Assembly: GCA_965221465.1 (NCBI GenBank)
Contig: OZ244892.1
Span: 4,030,001-4,094,000, forward strand
Direction: 5' to 3'
Length of the DNA stretch: 64,000 nt
Origin: Azophilus sp965221465
GTDB lineage: Bacteria; Pseudomonadota; Gammaproteobacteria; Pseudomonadales; Azotimanducaceae
Positions 9,112 through 18,253 of this stretch are shown piece by piece. The translations under genes were made by a program, and so were the position numbers. The notes beneath the pieces were generated by a model. That model worked only from the letters and a program-made list of their open reading frames with translations, ran no database searches and was not told the DNA's origin. Numbering within the stretch: the stretch's first letter is position 1; every line of letters starts with the position of its first letter.

Positions 9112-9112
9112 G

Positions 9113-10114
9113 TCAGTCGTCGATCTGCAGCAGGCCCTGCACGCAATCCGGTGCACTGATTTCGCCGTCGAGCAGTGCCAGCACCCCGTTCACGAAGGGG
9201 GCTTCGAGCGCGGACGCGGCTGCACGGGCCGCAAACAGGCGCGTGGCCCGCACGCCTTCCGACACCATCACGGTGCTGCCCAGGGCTTCGTCGAGGCGCT
9301 TTCCCGAGCCGAGCAATTCGCCGGTGCGTCGGTTGCGGCCGTGGGGCGAGGTGGCGGTCACGTACAGGTCGCCGACACCCGCGGGGCTGAGCGCCGTATC
9401 GGGTTCTGCTCCCATGGCGGCCAGCAGCCGGCAGCCCTCGCGGAAACCGGCGGTGAAGACTGCCGCCTTGAGGTTGTCTCCACCGAGTCCATCCTCGCCG
9501 ACGAGCCCGTCGCAAACGCCGCAGGCGAGGGCGATGACATTCTTGAAGGCGCCCCACAGCTCGACACCGAGGGGGTCGTTCGCGTAGCGGAGTTTCAGCG
9601 TGGCGGTCGAGAGGCGTTCGGCCAGCGTTCGCGCTACGGACAGGTTTTCCGAAGCAACCAGCGCGGTGGTCAGGACACCGTCGGCGACCTCCCGGGCGAT
9701 GGTCGGTCCGGTCATGACGGCCAGGGGGCTCGCACACCCAGTCGCATCCAGCTTTTCCGTTATTGCCTCGGACACCAGCCGTTCGCCCGGCGCCAGCCCC
9801 TTGGCCAGGTCCAATAGCATCTGACCGTCGGCAAGCAGCGGCGCAAGGTCGTCCACCACCTCGAGAATCACATGGGAAGGCAGTGCCAGAACCACGATTT
9901 CCGCGGCATCGAGCGCCGAGTTCAAGTCCATGGTTACCTTGGCGAGGGGCAACTCGACGTCCGGCAGGTATTTCGCGTTCACCCCTGACTCGCGGATGGC
10001 GGCAAACACCTCTTCCTCCACCGTCCAGCCACACACCCGATTGCCGTGCAGCGACCAGGTGCGTGCCAGGGCGGTGCCGAAGTTGCCAAGCCCCAGTACG
10101 GCAATCGAGGTCAT
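9113..10114 (-). CDS. gpsA: Glycerol-3-phosphate dehydrogenase [NAD(P)+]
   Basis: This cytosolic enzyme reduces dihydroxyacetone phosphate to sn-glycerol-3-phosphate for phospholipid synthesis. It has the N-terminal Rossmann motif VLGLGNFGTALA, the LAKGL and GPTIAREVADG segments, the catalytic-lysine region WGAFKNVIALACGVCDGL and the C-terminal signature GVGDLYVTATSPHGRNR. At 333 aa it has the usual length. Its stop abuts the truncated ATPase remnant. The start lies 8 nt downstream of the stop of the lipoprotein gene on the same strand, so the two probably form an operon. Confidence 0.95.
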   Translation of the reverse strand: MTSIAVLGLGNFGTALARTWSLHGNRVCGWTVEEEVFAAIRESGVNAKYLPDVELPLAKVTMDLNSALDAAEIVVLALPSHVILEVVDDLAPLLADGQMLLDLAKGLAPGERLVSEAITEKLDATGCASPLAVMTGPTIAREVADGVLTTALVASENLSVARTLAERLSTATLKLRYANDPLGVELWGAFKNVIALACGVCDGLVGEDGLGGDNLKAAVFTAGFREGCRLLAAMGAEPDTALSPAGVGDLYVTATSPHGRNRRTGELLGSGKRLDEALGSTVMVSEGVRATRLFAARAAASALEAPFVNGVLALLDGEISAPDCVQGLLQIDD

Positions 10115-10122
10115 CGGTGGGA

Positions 10123-10578
10123 TCAGACCCGCGGGCCCACGCGCCAGAACCAGACGCCGGAGGAAACCGATCCGGCCTGCCGGTACTTGGCCGCAAAGGC
10201 GCGGAGGGCATTGGCGATGACCAGCGGGTCCTCGATGCGCGTCAGCCTGGCTTCGAAGAGGTCTTCGCCGACTTTCAGCACGACGTCGGGGTCGTCAGTG
10301 ACCCAGGCAGGCCAGTTCTTGGTTTCCGGGCGAAAGGCCAACACGAACAGGTCGCCCTGCAGCTCGGCGCAGCCGATCGTGACGGAATGCGGTAGAAAGT
10401 AGGGGGCTGCAACCTGTATCGCGATTTCGAGGTGTCTGTTGGCGAAGCCCCAGTCCTCGGGATAGGGTTGCAACTCGCCGCGCAACCAGAGCCCGGGGCG
10501 CCGATCCTGGGGTTCGCAGGCGCCGAGCATCAGCACCATGCCGATCGCCAGAACGAGTCTCGACGCCGTGTCGATCAT
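10123..10578 (-). CDS. Predicted lipoprotein, split-barrel-like, about 151 aa
   Basis: The N-terminus is a lipoprotein signal (RLVLAIGMVLMLGAC, lipobox LGAC), so the mature protein should be membrane-anchored in the periplasm. The body (GLWLRGELQPYPEDWGFAN, then PHSVTIGCAELQGDLFVLA and VLKVGEDLFEARL) resembles small beta-barrel lipoproteins of gammaproteobacteria related to nitroreductase-like or F420-type split barrels. I make that link from memory of the pattern and rate it weak. The start at 10578 gives a compact signal peptide; a start at 10623 would add 15 basic residues and cannot be excluded. The gene lies 8 nt upstream of gpsA. Confidence 0.65.
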   Translation of the reverse strand: MIDTASRLVLAIGMVLMLGACEPQDRRPGLWLRGELQPYPEDWGFANRHLEIAIQVAAPYFLPHSVTIGCAELQGDLFVLAFRPETKNWPAWVTDDPDVVLKVGEDLFEARLTRIEDPLVIANALRAFAAKYRQAGSVSSGVWFWRVGPRV

Positions 10579-10636
10579 CGTATCGATCGTTGGCTCTCTA
10601 TTGCGCTTTATTCTCAATTGCATACTTGCTGTTGCC

Positions 10637-10735
10637 GTGCGCTTTCTGCCGCTGCGTTTCTTCCGCGCAACTCTGTCTCCCTCGCAACTCTGCGGCTCTG
10701 CGGCGAAACGACGTAACCGCCCCCGGGGCGGCTAC
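10637..10735. repeat. Low-complexity purine/pyrimidine segment ending in a strong GC hairpin
   Basis: On the minus strand this stretch contains repeated cgcagag-like words of the kind seen as dispersed junk in several proteobacterial genomes. It ends in a near-perfect hairpin at 10713-10735: CCGCCCC pairs with GGGGCGG, with extra GTA/TAC outside. There is no long T tract on either strand, so a terminator role for the small gene at 10791-11000 (minus strand) is possible but unproven. Confidence 0.35.
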
Positions 10736-10790
10736 GGAACCCTGGTCCCAGCGCATCGGGGGCGCGCGACGTCGACGCGGTCAACGTCGA

Positions 10791-11000
10791 TCAGGAGAAT
10801 ACCGCCGGTCGAGAACCCAGCCGGACAGGCATTGCGGATGCGATCTCGGGCGCTACCGGAACAGACACCGCGGCGTGCTCTTGCGGATGCGAGGGCGGTG
10901 GTTTCGGCTTGGGCAACTCGCGGCTGGTATCGGGGCCGAGCACGTACAGCGCGGCCAGGGCAATCAACGTCCAAACGACGAGGGACAGGGCCAGTTTCAT
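10791..11000 (-). CDS. Small single-pass membrane protein, 69 aa
   Basis: The protein begins MKLALSLVVWTLIALAALYV, a clear transmembrane or signal-anchor helix, followed by a Pro/Lys-rich linker (ELPKPKPPPS) and a short hydrophilic tail. It matches no family I can name. A GGAG Shine-Dalgarno lies about 9 nt before the ATG (GGAGAACGCTTAGATG), which supports translation. The tail could face the periplasm. The gene stands alone between the lipoprotein/gpsA pair and the VOC gene. Confidence 0.55.
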   Translation of the reverse strand: MKLALSLVVWTLIALAALYVLGPDTSRELPKPKPPPSHPQEHAAVSVPVAPEIASAMPVRLGSRPAVFS

Positions 11001-11127
11001 CTAAGCGTTCTCCATGATTCCGGCGCGGCGGGCGACCGGAGCGCGGGTATTCTAACCGCGGGTCGCCCGGGGAAGCCACGCCGGATTGCTTTCCGACACG
11101 CCGGGTCGCGCGTGTATCGTTCGCGCG

Positions 11128-11937
11128 TCAGGCTTGCAGGCGGGTCGAATCTGCATTCGGGCGCCCCGTCAGGTTAACGCGCATGCCGCAGAGGCAGACC
11201 TGGCTGTCGCCGGTGCGCAGGCCCCGCTGTTCCGCGGCGGTCAACACCGCTTGCAGGTCCGCGCAGGTGACATCCATGCCGCCCAGACCTTCCGGCCGCC
11301 CGTCCGTGCACGGCACGAAGCGCACGTCGGCGTTGTCCAGGGGAAGTACCGGATTGCCTTCGCCGGTCAGCGGAATCTGTGCGATTTCCGACCAGCGCGC
11401 CGCGACGCTGCCCGGGTCGTCGCATTGCACTTCTGCCGCGGCTATGCCGGTAACCCGCTCCAGCCGCCGGTAATCCTGCCAGTTCGGTCCGGCAGGTTCC
11501 CAGGGGCCGTCCGGGTCGTGGGCCCGGGGGCCGAACTGCTCGTCGATTTCGAAGAACGACCCGCCGGTATCGCGCGGATGCAATTGCATGTGGCGGTACT
11601 CCGAGGTTTCGAACTGCCCGACGATACGGATGCCCAGGGCCTCCACCCGGGCGCGTCGTGGGGCGTGCTCGTCGCATTGGGTGATGACCATGTAACCCCC
11701 GTTGCCGCCGCGTCGCTCGAGATAGCGCCCCCCTGGCGTGTCTTCCCGGATCGGCGCAAGCACTTCCAGAATCTGGTTGCCGATCGGCAGAAGCGCGTTC
11801 TCCAGCCCGAATTCACCGACCCCCGGGTCCCGGTGGGCGACCGCGATGCCGAGCACCTCCCTCAATTCCTCCTCGACCGGCTCGAGCTTTTCCGCAACCA
11901 GCGCAATCTGCCGCAAACGCAACCACATCCGACTCAC
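11128..11937 (-). CDS. VOC (glyoxalase/bleomycin resistance) family protein, 269 aa
   Basis: This is a cytosolic vicinal-oxygen-chelate fold protein. The N-terminal half (LRQIALVAEKLEPVEEELREVLGI, then GNQILEVLAPIREDTPGGRYLER) looks like the glyoxalase-like PF13468 type, in which two betaalphabeta-beta-beta modules are fused. The later block FFEIDEQFGPR could supply metal ligands. Substrate and reaction are unknown. An AGGAG lies 9 nt before the ATG. The neighbours give no functional hint. Confidence 0.75.
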   Translation of the reverse strand: MSRMWLRLRQIALVAEKLEPVEEELREVLGIAVAHRDPGVGEFGLENALLPIGNQILEVLAPIREDTPGGRYLERRGGNGGYMVITQCDEHAPRRARVEALGIRIVGQFETSEYRHMQLHPRDTGGSFFEIDEQFGPRAHDPDGPWEPAGPNWQDYRRLERVTGIAAAEVQCDDPGSVAARWSEIAQIPLTGEGNPVLPLDNADVRFVPCTDGRPEGLGGMDVTCADLQAVLTAAEQRGLRTGDSQVCLCGMRVNLTGRPNADSTRLQA

Positions 11938-12114
11938 TCCTCGTTTTAATCCACCCTGAAGCCCGTGCCACCCTGAAATCCGCGCCCGTCGGCCATCGCT
12001 CGGCTGCCCGGCTCCGGTTCCCGGAGTATACCGTTACCCGATCGGGGAACGGCTACCGTCACGGATGACCTCGAGTTCGCGGGACGACGACGGGGGGAAT
12101 ATCCGACAAGCGCT

Positions 12115-12243
12115 GCCGCCTGGTGCGCCATTCGGCTAGCCGCATGCACGTACCGCATACCGGTTCTCGGTGCCGGGTCGAAGGTAAGGTCTCATTGGTT
12201 CGCGAAGTCAATGAAACCTATCAACTGGAAAAGTGTTCCATGA
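12115..12243 (+). repeat. Dispersed structured repeat, copy R1 (D and E modules only)
   Basis: This copy contains the end of the loop (gccgcctggt) and the right hairpin arm (gcgccattcggctagccgca, gtaccgcataccggttctcgg). After these come the ggtcgaagg trailer and a diverged terminal E module (caactggaaaagtgttccat). The left arm is missing, so it cannot form the complete hairpin. The whole interval 11938-12334 otherwise shows no gene. Confidence 0.75.
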
Positions 12244-12334
12244 AAACCAATCGGAACCTGGCGGCAACCGCGTGATGCCCTTCGCCGGCAGAAACACTTG
12301 ACTTGAACCCACGAACTAGCGCGCAATCGCGGCT

Positions 12335-13288
12335 ATGCACTTGCCAACCTGTCTGATCGGCGACATCGGTGGAACGAATGCACGCTTTGCACTGGCGCGC
12401 CCGGACCTGCCCGGCTACGCGCGGGAACGGGTATACGCCTCAGCCGGTCACGCATCTCTGGAGAGCGCCATCGACACCTATCTGCGCGAAGTCGGTTTGC
12501 CGGGCGCCGACGGCATTTGCCTGGCGGTGGCCGGGCCGATATCCGACGGTACCGCCACGCTCACCAACAGCCGCTGGAACATCGCCGAACGTTCGCTGCG
12601 TGCGGCTTTCGGCGCCGCCCGGGTGCGGTTGATCAACGACTTCGAAGCCGTTGCCCATGCACTGCCCCGGCTCGGTAACGCTGACCTGCTGCCGATCGGC
12701 AAGTCGACCGCACCCGACCTGTCCCGAGGCAACTTCCGGGTCGGCGTGCTGGGGCCCGGCACCGGCCTCGGGGCCGCCGGGCTCGTGCGCGAAAACGATG
12801 CGACTGCCGTACTCGCCACCGAGGCGGGCCATGTGGGCTTTGCGCCGGAAACGCCCGAGCAGCGCGAACTGCTTGCCCGGTTGCACACCCGATTCGAACG
12901 CGTGTCCGACGAGCGTGTGGCATCTGGAGCCGGTCTGGAGAATATCTACCAGGCACTCAATGGCCGTGCCGCCGGAGCGGCGGAAATCTTCGAGCGCGCT
13001 TACAAGGGACGGCCCGCAGCCACGCAGGCAATCGAACTCTTCTTCGAAGTGCTCGGCCAGATCGCCGGCAACCTGGCACTGTCCATGGGAGCGTTTCAGG
13101 GCATCTACATTGCCGGCGGCATGGTGCAACGAAACCTGGAATCGTTCCCGATGAACCGGTTCCGGTCCGGCTTCGAGAACAAGGGACGGCAGCGGATAAT
13201 CATGGAGAAGGTGCCGACTCTGGCGATCCGGCATCCCCAGCCGGGGCTGCTTGGCGCGAGCCTCGTCGCTCAGCGAATGCTCGACTGA
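12335..13288 (+). CDS. glk: Glucokinase (ROK-independent Glk family)
   Basis: This cytosolic enzyme phosphorylates glucose with ATP, the first step after release of glucose from beta-glucan. It has the phosphate-binding start IGDIGGTNARFAL, the catalytic-region NDFEAVAHALP, the GPGTGLGAAG motif and a C-terminal GIYIAGGMVQRN. The length (317 aa) matches the E. coli Glk type rather than ROK kinases. The start has no obvious Shine-Dalgarno. Its position just ahead of the TonB receptor, on the same strand, makes it the metabolic end of the utilisation locus. Confidence 0.93.
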   Translation: MHLPTCLIGDIGGTNARFALARPDLPGYARERVYASAGHASLESAIDTYLREVGLPGADGICLAVAGPISDGTATLTNSRWNIAERSLRAAFGAARVRLINDFEAVAHALPRLGNADLLPIGKSTAPDLSRGNFRVGVLGPGTGLGAAGLVRENDATAVLATEAGHVGFAPETPEQRELLARLHTRFERVSDERVASGAGLENIYQALNGRAAGAAEIFERAYKGRPAATQAIELFFEVLGQIAGNLALSMGAFQGIYIAGGMVQRNLESFPMNRFRSGFENKGRQRIIMEKVPTLAIRHPQPGLLGASLVAQRMLD

Positions 13289-13576
13289 TGCATGCGGCGC
13301 CGGCCGGCGCTCGCGCCGGGTGCGAATCCCGCCCGGTGCTTGTCGCATCGCGGCCTGGTCGTTTTAACTCGTTGATCTAAATACGTTTATTCTCGAAGAT
13401 CCGGGCCGGTTTCGGCTTCTGGCAACGTTTCGGGGGTAATTTTCCGGCTTGTCGCAGCGCGAGTCCCGTTTGCCGCAAGCCAGTTTTGTTCCACCGATTT
13501 CTGTGACATGTTTAGCTACGGATTTTTCCATGCAACAAGCTTGCAATAACAGAGCCGTCACGGGGCAACGCCGAAC

Positions 13577-16501
13577 ATGCGCGGAAAACAGTTGGTGAAG
13601 AAACGGATATCGGCCGGCGTATCGCTGGCGATCAGCGGCATGATGGGCCTGCCGGCACAGGCGGAGTCCGGGCCGAGCGGCATCGTCGAGGAAATCGTCG
13701 TCAAGGGCATCCGTTCGAGCCTGAAGGCCGCCATGGACACCAAGCGAGATTCCGTCGGCGTCGTCGATGCCATCACCGCGGAGGATATCGGCAAGTTTCC
13801 CGACACGAACCTCGCCGAGTCGTTGCAGCGCATCACCGGGGTTTCCATTGACCGCGAGCGCGGCGAGGGTGCGCGGGTGACGGTCCGCGGCTTCGGCCCC
13901 GATTTCAACCTGGTGACGCTGAACGGCCGGCAGATGCCCACACACAGCGGTCTCGGCCGTTCGTTCGACTTCGCCGACCTGGCTTCCGAAAGCGTCTCGG
14001 GGGTCGAAATCTACAAGACCGGCCGGGCGGACGTGCCCACCGGCGGCATCGGCGCCACAGTCGACATCAAGACACTGCGACCGCTCGAGAACGGCCAGGC
14101 GATTGCCAATTTCAGCGGCAAGGCGGTGCGCGACAATTCGACCGTCGACGGCGAGAAGTACACCCCGGATCTCTCCGGCATACTCAGCCAGACGTTCTTC
14201 GACAACCGGGTGGGCGTCGCGGTATCGGCGAGCTACCAGGAACGGCACAACGGCGAAGCGTCCGCCTTCAACACGAGATGGCTCGAACGGGATGGGGCGA
14301 ACGTTCCCGACAACGGGCAACAGAACAACCTGCCCGCCGCGGGCGATATCGTCGCCCTGCCCCAGCAGATCGTCTACCAGCTCGACGAGTGGGAGCGTGA
14401 GCGCATCAACGGCCAGGCCACCCTGCAGTGGCGGCCGGTTTCGAGAGTAACGGCAACCCTCGACTACACCATGGCGCGCCTCGAACTCGATCACCGCTAC
14501 AACAACATGTCCATCTGGTTCAGCCCCACCGGCCAATCCGGTGACTGGTCGGACGGCCCGATCGTCTCGCCGCTGGTCTATACGGAAAGCGACAACCAGC
14601 CGGACATGCCCATGGGCGCGGGGGTGGATGCTTCCAGGAACGAAATCGATTCCGTGGGCGTGAACCTGGAGTGGGACGTTACCGACCGCCTGACAGTCGA
14701 CCTCGACTACCACGAGTCCACTTCCGAACGCTCGCCGGACAGCCCCTTCGGCAGTTCGGCATTGATCACGGTGGCGAGCTACGGGCGCCAGGCGGCCACG
14801 GTGGACTACTCGGGCGGCATTCCGGTCACCGATGTTACCGCCAGCGACCCCCTGTCTCCCGACGACATGCGGATCACGGGCTCGGTCTTCTCCAACAGCT
14901 GGGCCAGGATGGATATCGAGCAGGCAAGGCTGAAGGCGAACTGGGCGTTCGACGAACTGACCGACATCGATTTCGGCGCATCGTTGACCCAGGTCGACAA
15001 TTTCGAATCCGGCAGCAATGTGCAACGCAACACCTGGGGGCAGAACCAGGCGTCGGCCTACGGCTCCATCGCCGACCTGATGGTCCCGGCCTCGCTGGAA
15101 GGGGTATTCGACGGCATTTCCGGCGGCGAACGGATTGCCAACCGGTTCTTCCTGTTCAACATGGAAGAGCTCGCGGAGCGCGCCGAGTTTCTGCAACGTC
15201 TGCCCGCCAGCGATTCGTTTTACCTGCCCACCGCAATCACGGACGGCGACTGCGGCACCGGTTTCTGCGCAGACGGCGACCCGGGCTTCGGCAACCGCTT
15301 CGAGGAGGATTCCGTCGCCGCCTACGTGCAGTTCAATCGCGGCGGCAACGTTTTCGACCGGCCCTACAACCTGCGAGCCGGCCTGCGCTACGAGGAAACG
15401 GAAGTCACGTCCAGCGCCGAGTCCGTCGATTACGTGCGCATCGACTGGGTCTCGACCAACGAGTTCGCCGCGATCGAGGCCGACAATCTCATACCGTCCG
15501 GGCTCACGGCCGACTACAAGGTCTGGCTGCCGAGCGCCGACTTCGACGTGGAACTCGCAGACGACCTGAAGTTCCGCGTTTCCTACAGCGAGACCATCGC
15601 CAGAGCCGGCTACGGCGACCTGCGGGGCAATCTTTCCATCGGCTCGATTCTGGGCGTGGTCGAGGGCCGGCACGTCGCGGACGGCACCGTCGGCAACCCG
15701 GGCCTCGCACCGCACGAAGCAAAGAACCTGGATTTTTCGCTGGAGTGGTATTACGGCGAGGCCAGTTACGTTTCAGTCGGCTATTTCGACAAGTCGGTGA
15801 AGAACTTCGTCACCTCCGCAGAGCGCGAAGACGTGGTGCTTTTCCCGAATCTGGCCCACCCCGCCCTCGGGCCGCTCTACGATCAGGCCATCGAGGCGCT
15901 GGGCGTCACGGCATCCAATGCCGACATTCGCGACTACATCTTCACCAACTTTCCCAACGATCCCGGTGTGGATGTGGCCGCGCAGACGATCTCCGGCGTG
16001 CTCGACCGGGATGCCGCCGCCTTCTTCGACGTGGAAACGCGCATCAACTCCGACGACCGGGCCGAAATCGACGGTTGGGAAATCACCCTGCAGCACGAGT
16101 TCGGCAATACCGGCTTCGGTTTCATCGCCAATGCGACCTTCGCCGACGGCAGCGCCCGGTTCGACGATTTCTCCGACGAAGCGCAATTCGCGCTGCCCGG
16201 TCTCAGCGACACCCGCAACCTGATCGCCTATTTCGACAAGTACGGTCTGCAGGTTCGGGTGGCCTACAATTGGCGCGATTCGTTCTTCACCGGAGGCGTC
16301 ACTCAGCCGAGCTACACCGACGCGTACGAGCAGTGGGACGTGAACGCCAGCTACGAAATCCGCGAAAACCTGGTCGTCTTCGTCGAGGGCATCAACGTCA
16401 CCGACGAGACATTCTTCGAGTATGCGCGCAGCGAGTTGCAGTCGAACCGGGTCGGTCTGAACGGCGAACGCTACCAGATTGGATTCCGCTTCTCGTATTG
16501 A
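13577..16501 (+). CDS. TonB-dependent receptor of the carbohydrate (TIGR01782-like) group, 974 aa
   Basis: This is an outer-membrane gated channel for large substrates, energised by TonB. A signal peptide ends near residue 28 (GLPAQA). The plug domain follows (EEIVVKGIRSSLKAAMDTKRDSVGVVDAI, then GKFPDTNLAESLQRITGVSIDRERGEG), with the typical DIGKFPD block of the proteobacterial saccharide receptors. The barrel ends in an aromatic residue (GFRFSY), as expected for outer-membrane insertion. Flanking GH16, GH3, glucokinase and sugar transporter genes suggest beta-glucan oligosaccharides as ligand. The upstream 288 bp hold an AT-rich stretch and an inverted repeat TGCAA-N5-TTGCA at 13531-13545 that could be an operator. 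Confidence 0.93.
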   Translation: MRGKQLVKKRISAGVSLAISGMMGLPAQAESGPSGIVEEIVVKGIRSSLKAAMDTKRDSVGVVDAITAEDIGKFPDTNLAESLQRITGVSIDRERGEGARVTVRGFGPDFNLVTLNGRQMPTHSGLGRSFDFADLASESVSGVEIYKTGRADVPTGGIGATVDIKTLRPLENGQAIANFSGKAVRDNSTVDGEKYTPDLSGILSQTFFDNRVGVAVSASYQERHNGEASAFNTRWLERDGANVPDNGQQNNLPAAGDIVALPQQIVYQLDEWERERINGQATLQWRPVSRVTATLDYTMARLELDHRYNNMSIWFSPTGQSGDWSDGPIVSPLVYTESDNQPDMPMGAGVDASRNEIDSVGVNLEWDVTDRLTVDLDYHESTSERSPDSPFGSSALITVASYGRQAATVDYSGGIPVTDVTASDPLSPDDMRITGSVFSNSWARMDIEQARLKANWAFDELTDIDFGASLTQVDNFESGSNVQRNTWGQNQASAYGSIADLMVPASLEGVFDGISGGERIANRFFLFNMEELAERAEFLQRLPASDSFYLPTAITDGDCGTGFCADGDPGFGNRFEEDSVAAYVQFNRGGNVFDRPYNLRAGLRYEETEVTSSAESVDYVRIDWVSTNEFAAIEADNLIPSGLTADYKVWLPSADFDVELADDLKFRVSYSETIARAGYGDLRGNLSIGSILGVVEGRHVADGTVGNPGLAPHEAKNLDFSLEWYYGEASYVSVGYFDKSVKNFVTSAEREDVVLFPNLAHPALGPLYDQAIEALGVTASNADIRDYIFTNFPNDPGVDVAAQTISGVLDRDAAAFFDVETRINSDDRAEIDGWEITLQHEFGNTGFGFIANATFADGSARFDDFSDEAQFALPGLSDTRNLIAYFDKYGLQVRVAYNWRDSFFTGGVTQPSYTDAYEQWDVNASYEIRENLVVFVEGINVTDETFFEYARSELQSNRVGLNGERYQIGFRFSY

Positions 16502-16661
16502 TCGAGCCCGGTTGACTGGCGGGGCGTTACGCGCGATTTCGCGAGCCTTGCAGCCACGGGCGAAAGCCCGGCCGGATTCGATGCACCATGCAATCTCCCC
16601 AAGCATGTTGCCCGGCGCTTGCGGGTGGACACCGGCGCCCGCTCGCGGGCGGCCATGAACG

Positions 16662-18221
16662 ATGGACGGCCGCGTACAGCGTGTGATCGTGCTCGGTGGC
16701 GGAACCGCCGGCTGGTTGGCGGCATGCACCCTGGCAGCGGAATTCGATTCCGGTCCCGGAGGAATCTCTGTCACCCTGATCGAGTCCCCGGATGTCGCGA
16801 CCGTCGGCGTCGGCGAGGGCACCTGGCCGTCCATGCGCTCGACGCTGCTCAAGATCGGTATTTCCGAAGCGGAATTCATCCGCAAGAGCGGCGCGTCGTT
16901 CAAGCAGGGCACGCGATTCGAGGGCTGGCTGCACGGCGGGCAGGATGCCTATTACCATCCGTTTTCCCTGCCCGAAGCGTACAGCGACATCAACCTGGCG
17001 GAGTACTGGTTGCCGCATCGCGACACGATTCGCTTCGACGAGGCCGTCACCCCGCAGGCGCGGGTCTGCGAGGCGCGAAAAGCCCCGAAGCAGCTCGCTA
17101 CACCCGAGTACGCCGCCAATCTCAATTACGGTTACCACCTGGATGCGGCGCGCTTCGCCGACCTGCTGAAACGTCATGCCACCGAAAGGCTGGGGGTGCG
17201 GCATGTTTCCGACCACGTTACCGGCGTTCAGGCCCACCCGAACGGCGATCTCGCCGCGCTCGTCCTGCGGCATGCCGGCGAAGTGCCCGCCGACCTGTTC
17301 GTCGATTGCAGCGGCTTTGCCTCGCTGTTGCTGGGCGGGCACTACGCGGTACCGTTCACGAGGGCGCAGCATACGTTGTTCAACGACACTGCCCTGGCCG
17401 TGCAGGTTCCCCACGCCGACCCGACGGCGCCCATCGCTCCGACCACCCTTGCTGCCGCCGGCAGGGCCGGATGGATCTGGGACATCGGCCTGCCCGATCG
17501 CCGGGGGGTCGGCTATGTCTTTGCCGGCGCCTGCATCGGCGAGGACGAGGCCATGGCGGAGTTGGAGCGCTACCTGAGGAAGACGGGCGCGCCAAAGCCT
17601 CTCCACGACCTCGGGGTGAGGAAGATCGCCTTCGAGGCCGGCCACCGCGCCCGTTTCTGGCACCGGAACTGTGTCGCCATCGGCAATGCCGCGGGCTTCA
17701 TCGAACCCCTGGAAGCCTCGGCACTGGTGCTGGTGGAACTCGGCGCGCGCATGCTGGCCGACCGAATGCCGCACGATCGCCAGGAAATGGACCGGGTGAG
17801 TGCGCAGTACAACGAGCGGTTTCTCGAGCGCTGGCGCGGGGTCATCGCCTTTCTGAAGCTGCACTACGCACTGTCGCAACGCAGCGATACGGATTATTGG
17901 GTCGAGAATCGCAACCGCAACACGATTCCGGACGATCTGGCGGAGTCGCTCGAGCGGTGGCGAACCCGCGCCCCCTGGCATCGGGACGAGACCCATGTGG
18001 ACGAGATGTTCCCTTCGGCGAGTTATCAGTACATCCTGTACGGCATGGAATTCGCCACCGAGCCTCCGGCATCGCGCCGCCGCGCCTTCGCAAGGGAAAC
18101 GAAACGGGCGCAGGAACTGTTTGCCGCCATGCCCGAGAGGGCGGCTACCCTGATCCGCAACCTGCCCACCAATCGGGAACTGATCGAAGGGGTTCTCCAG
18201 GGCGGCTTCGGCGAGGGTTGA
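16662..18221 (+). CDS. Flavin-dependent (tryptophan) halogenase-family protein 1, 519 aa
   Basis: This is an FAD-binding protein of the tryptophan halogenase family. GGGTAGW lies at residues 12-18, GVGEGTWPS follows near 49, and the segment ASFKQGTRF carries a Lys at 81, the position of the catalytic lysine in PrnA/RebH. The WxWxIP signature is altered: residues 271-278 read WIWDIGLP, with Trp 271, Trp 273 and Ile 275 kept but the proline displaced. It is the first of two paralogues around a SapC and a cupin gene, an arrangement known beside TonB receptors in polysaccharide loci. Halogenation and substrate are unproven. Confidence 0.9.
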   Translation: MDGRVQRVIVLGGGTAGWLAACTLAAEFDSGPGGISVTLIESPDVATVGVGEGTWPSMRSTLLKIGISEAEFIRKSGASFKQGTRFEGWLHGGQDAYYHPFSLPEAYSDINLAEYWLPHRDTIRFDEAVTPQARVCEARKAPKQLATPEYAANLNYGYHLDAARFADLLKRHATERLGVRHVSDHVTGVQAHPNGDLAALVLRHAGEVPADLFVDCSGFASLLLGGHYAVPFTRAQHTLFNDTALAVQVPHADPTAPIAPTTLAAAGRAGWIWDIGLPDRRGVGYVFAGACIGEDEAMAELERYLRKTGAPKPLHDLGVRKIAFEAGHRARFWHRNCVAIGNAAGFIEPLEASALVLVELGARMLADRMPHDRQEMDRVSAQYNERFLERWRGVIAFLKLHYALSQRSDTDYWVENRNRNTIPDDLAESLERWRTRAPWHRDETHVDEMFPSASYQYILYGMEFATEPPASRRRAFARETKRAQELFAAMPERAATLIRNLPTNRELIEGVLQGGFGEG

Positions 18222-18253
18222 AGGGGTATGGCGCTCGAGGTCGCTGAGGTACC

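Noticed and set aside
13364..15715. 783-aa open frame on the minus strand
   Set aside because: Antisense shadow of TonB receptor 1.
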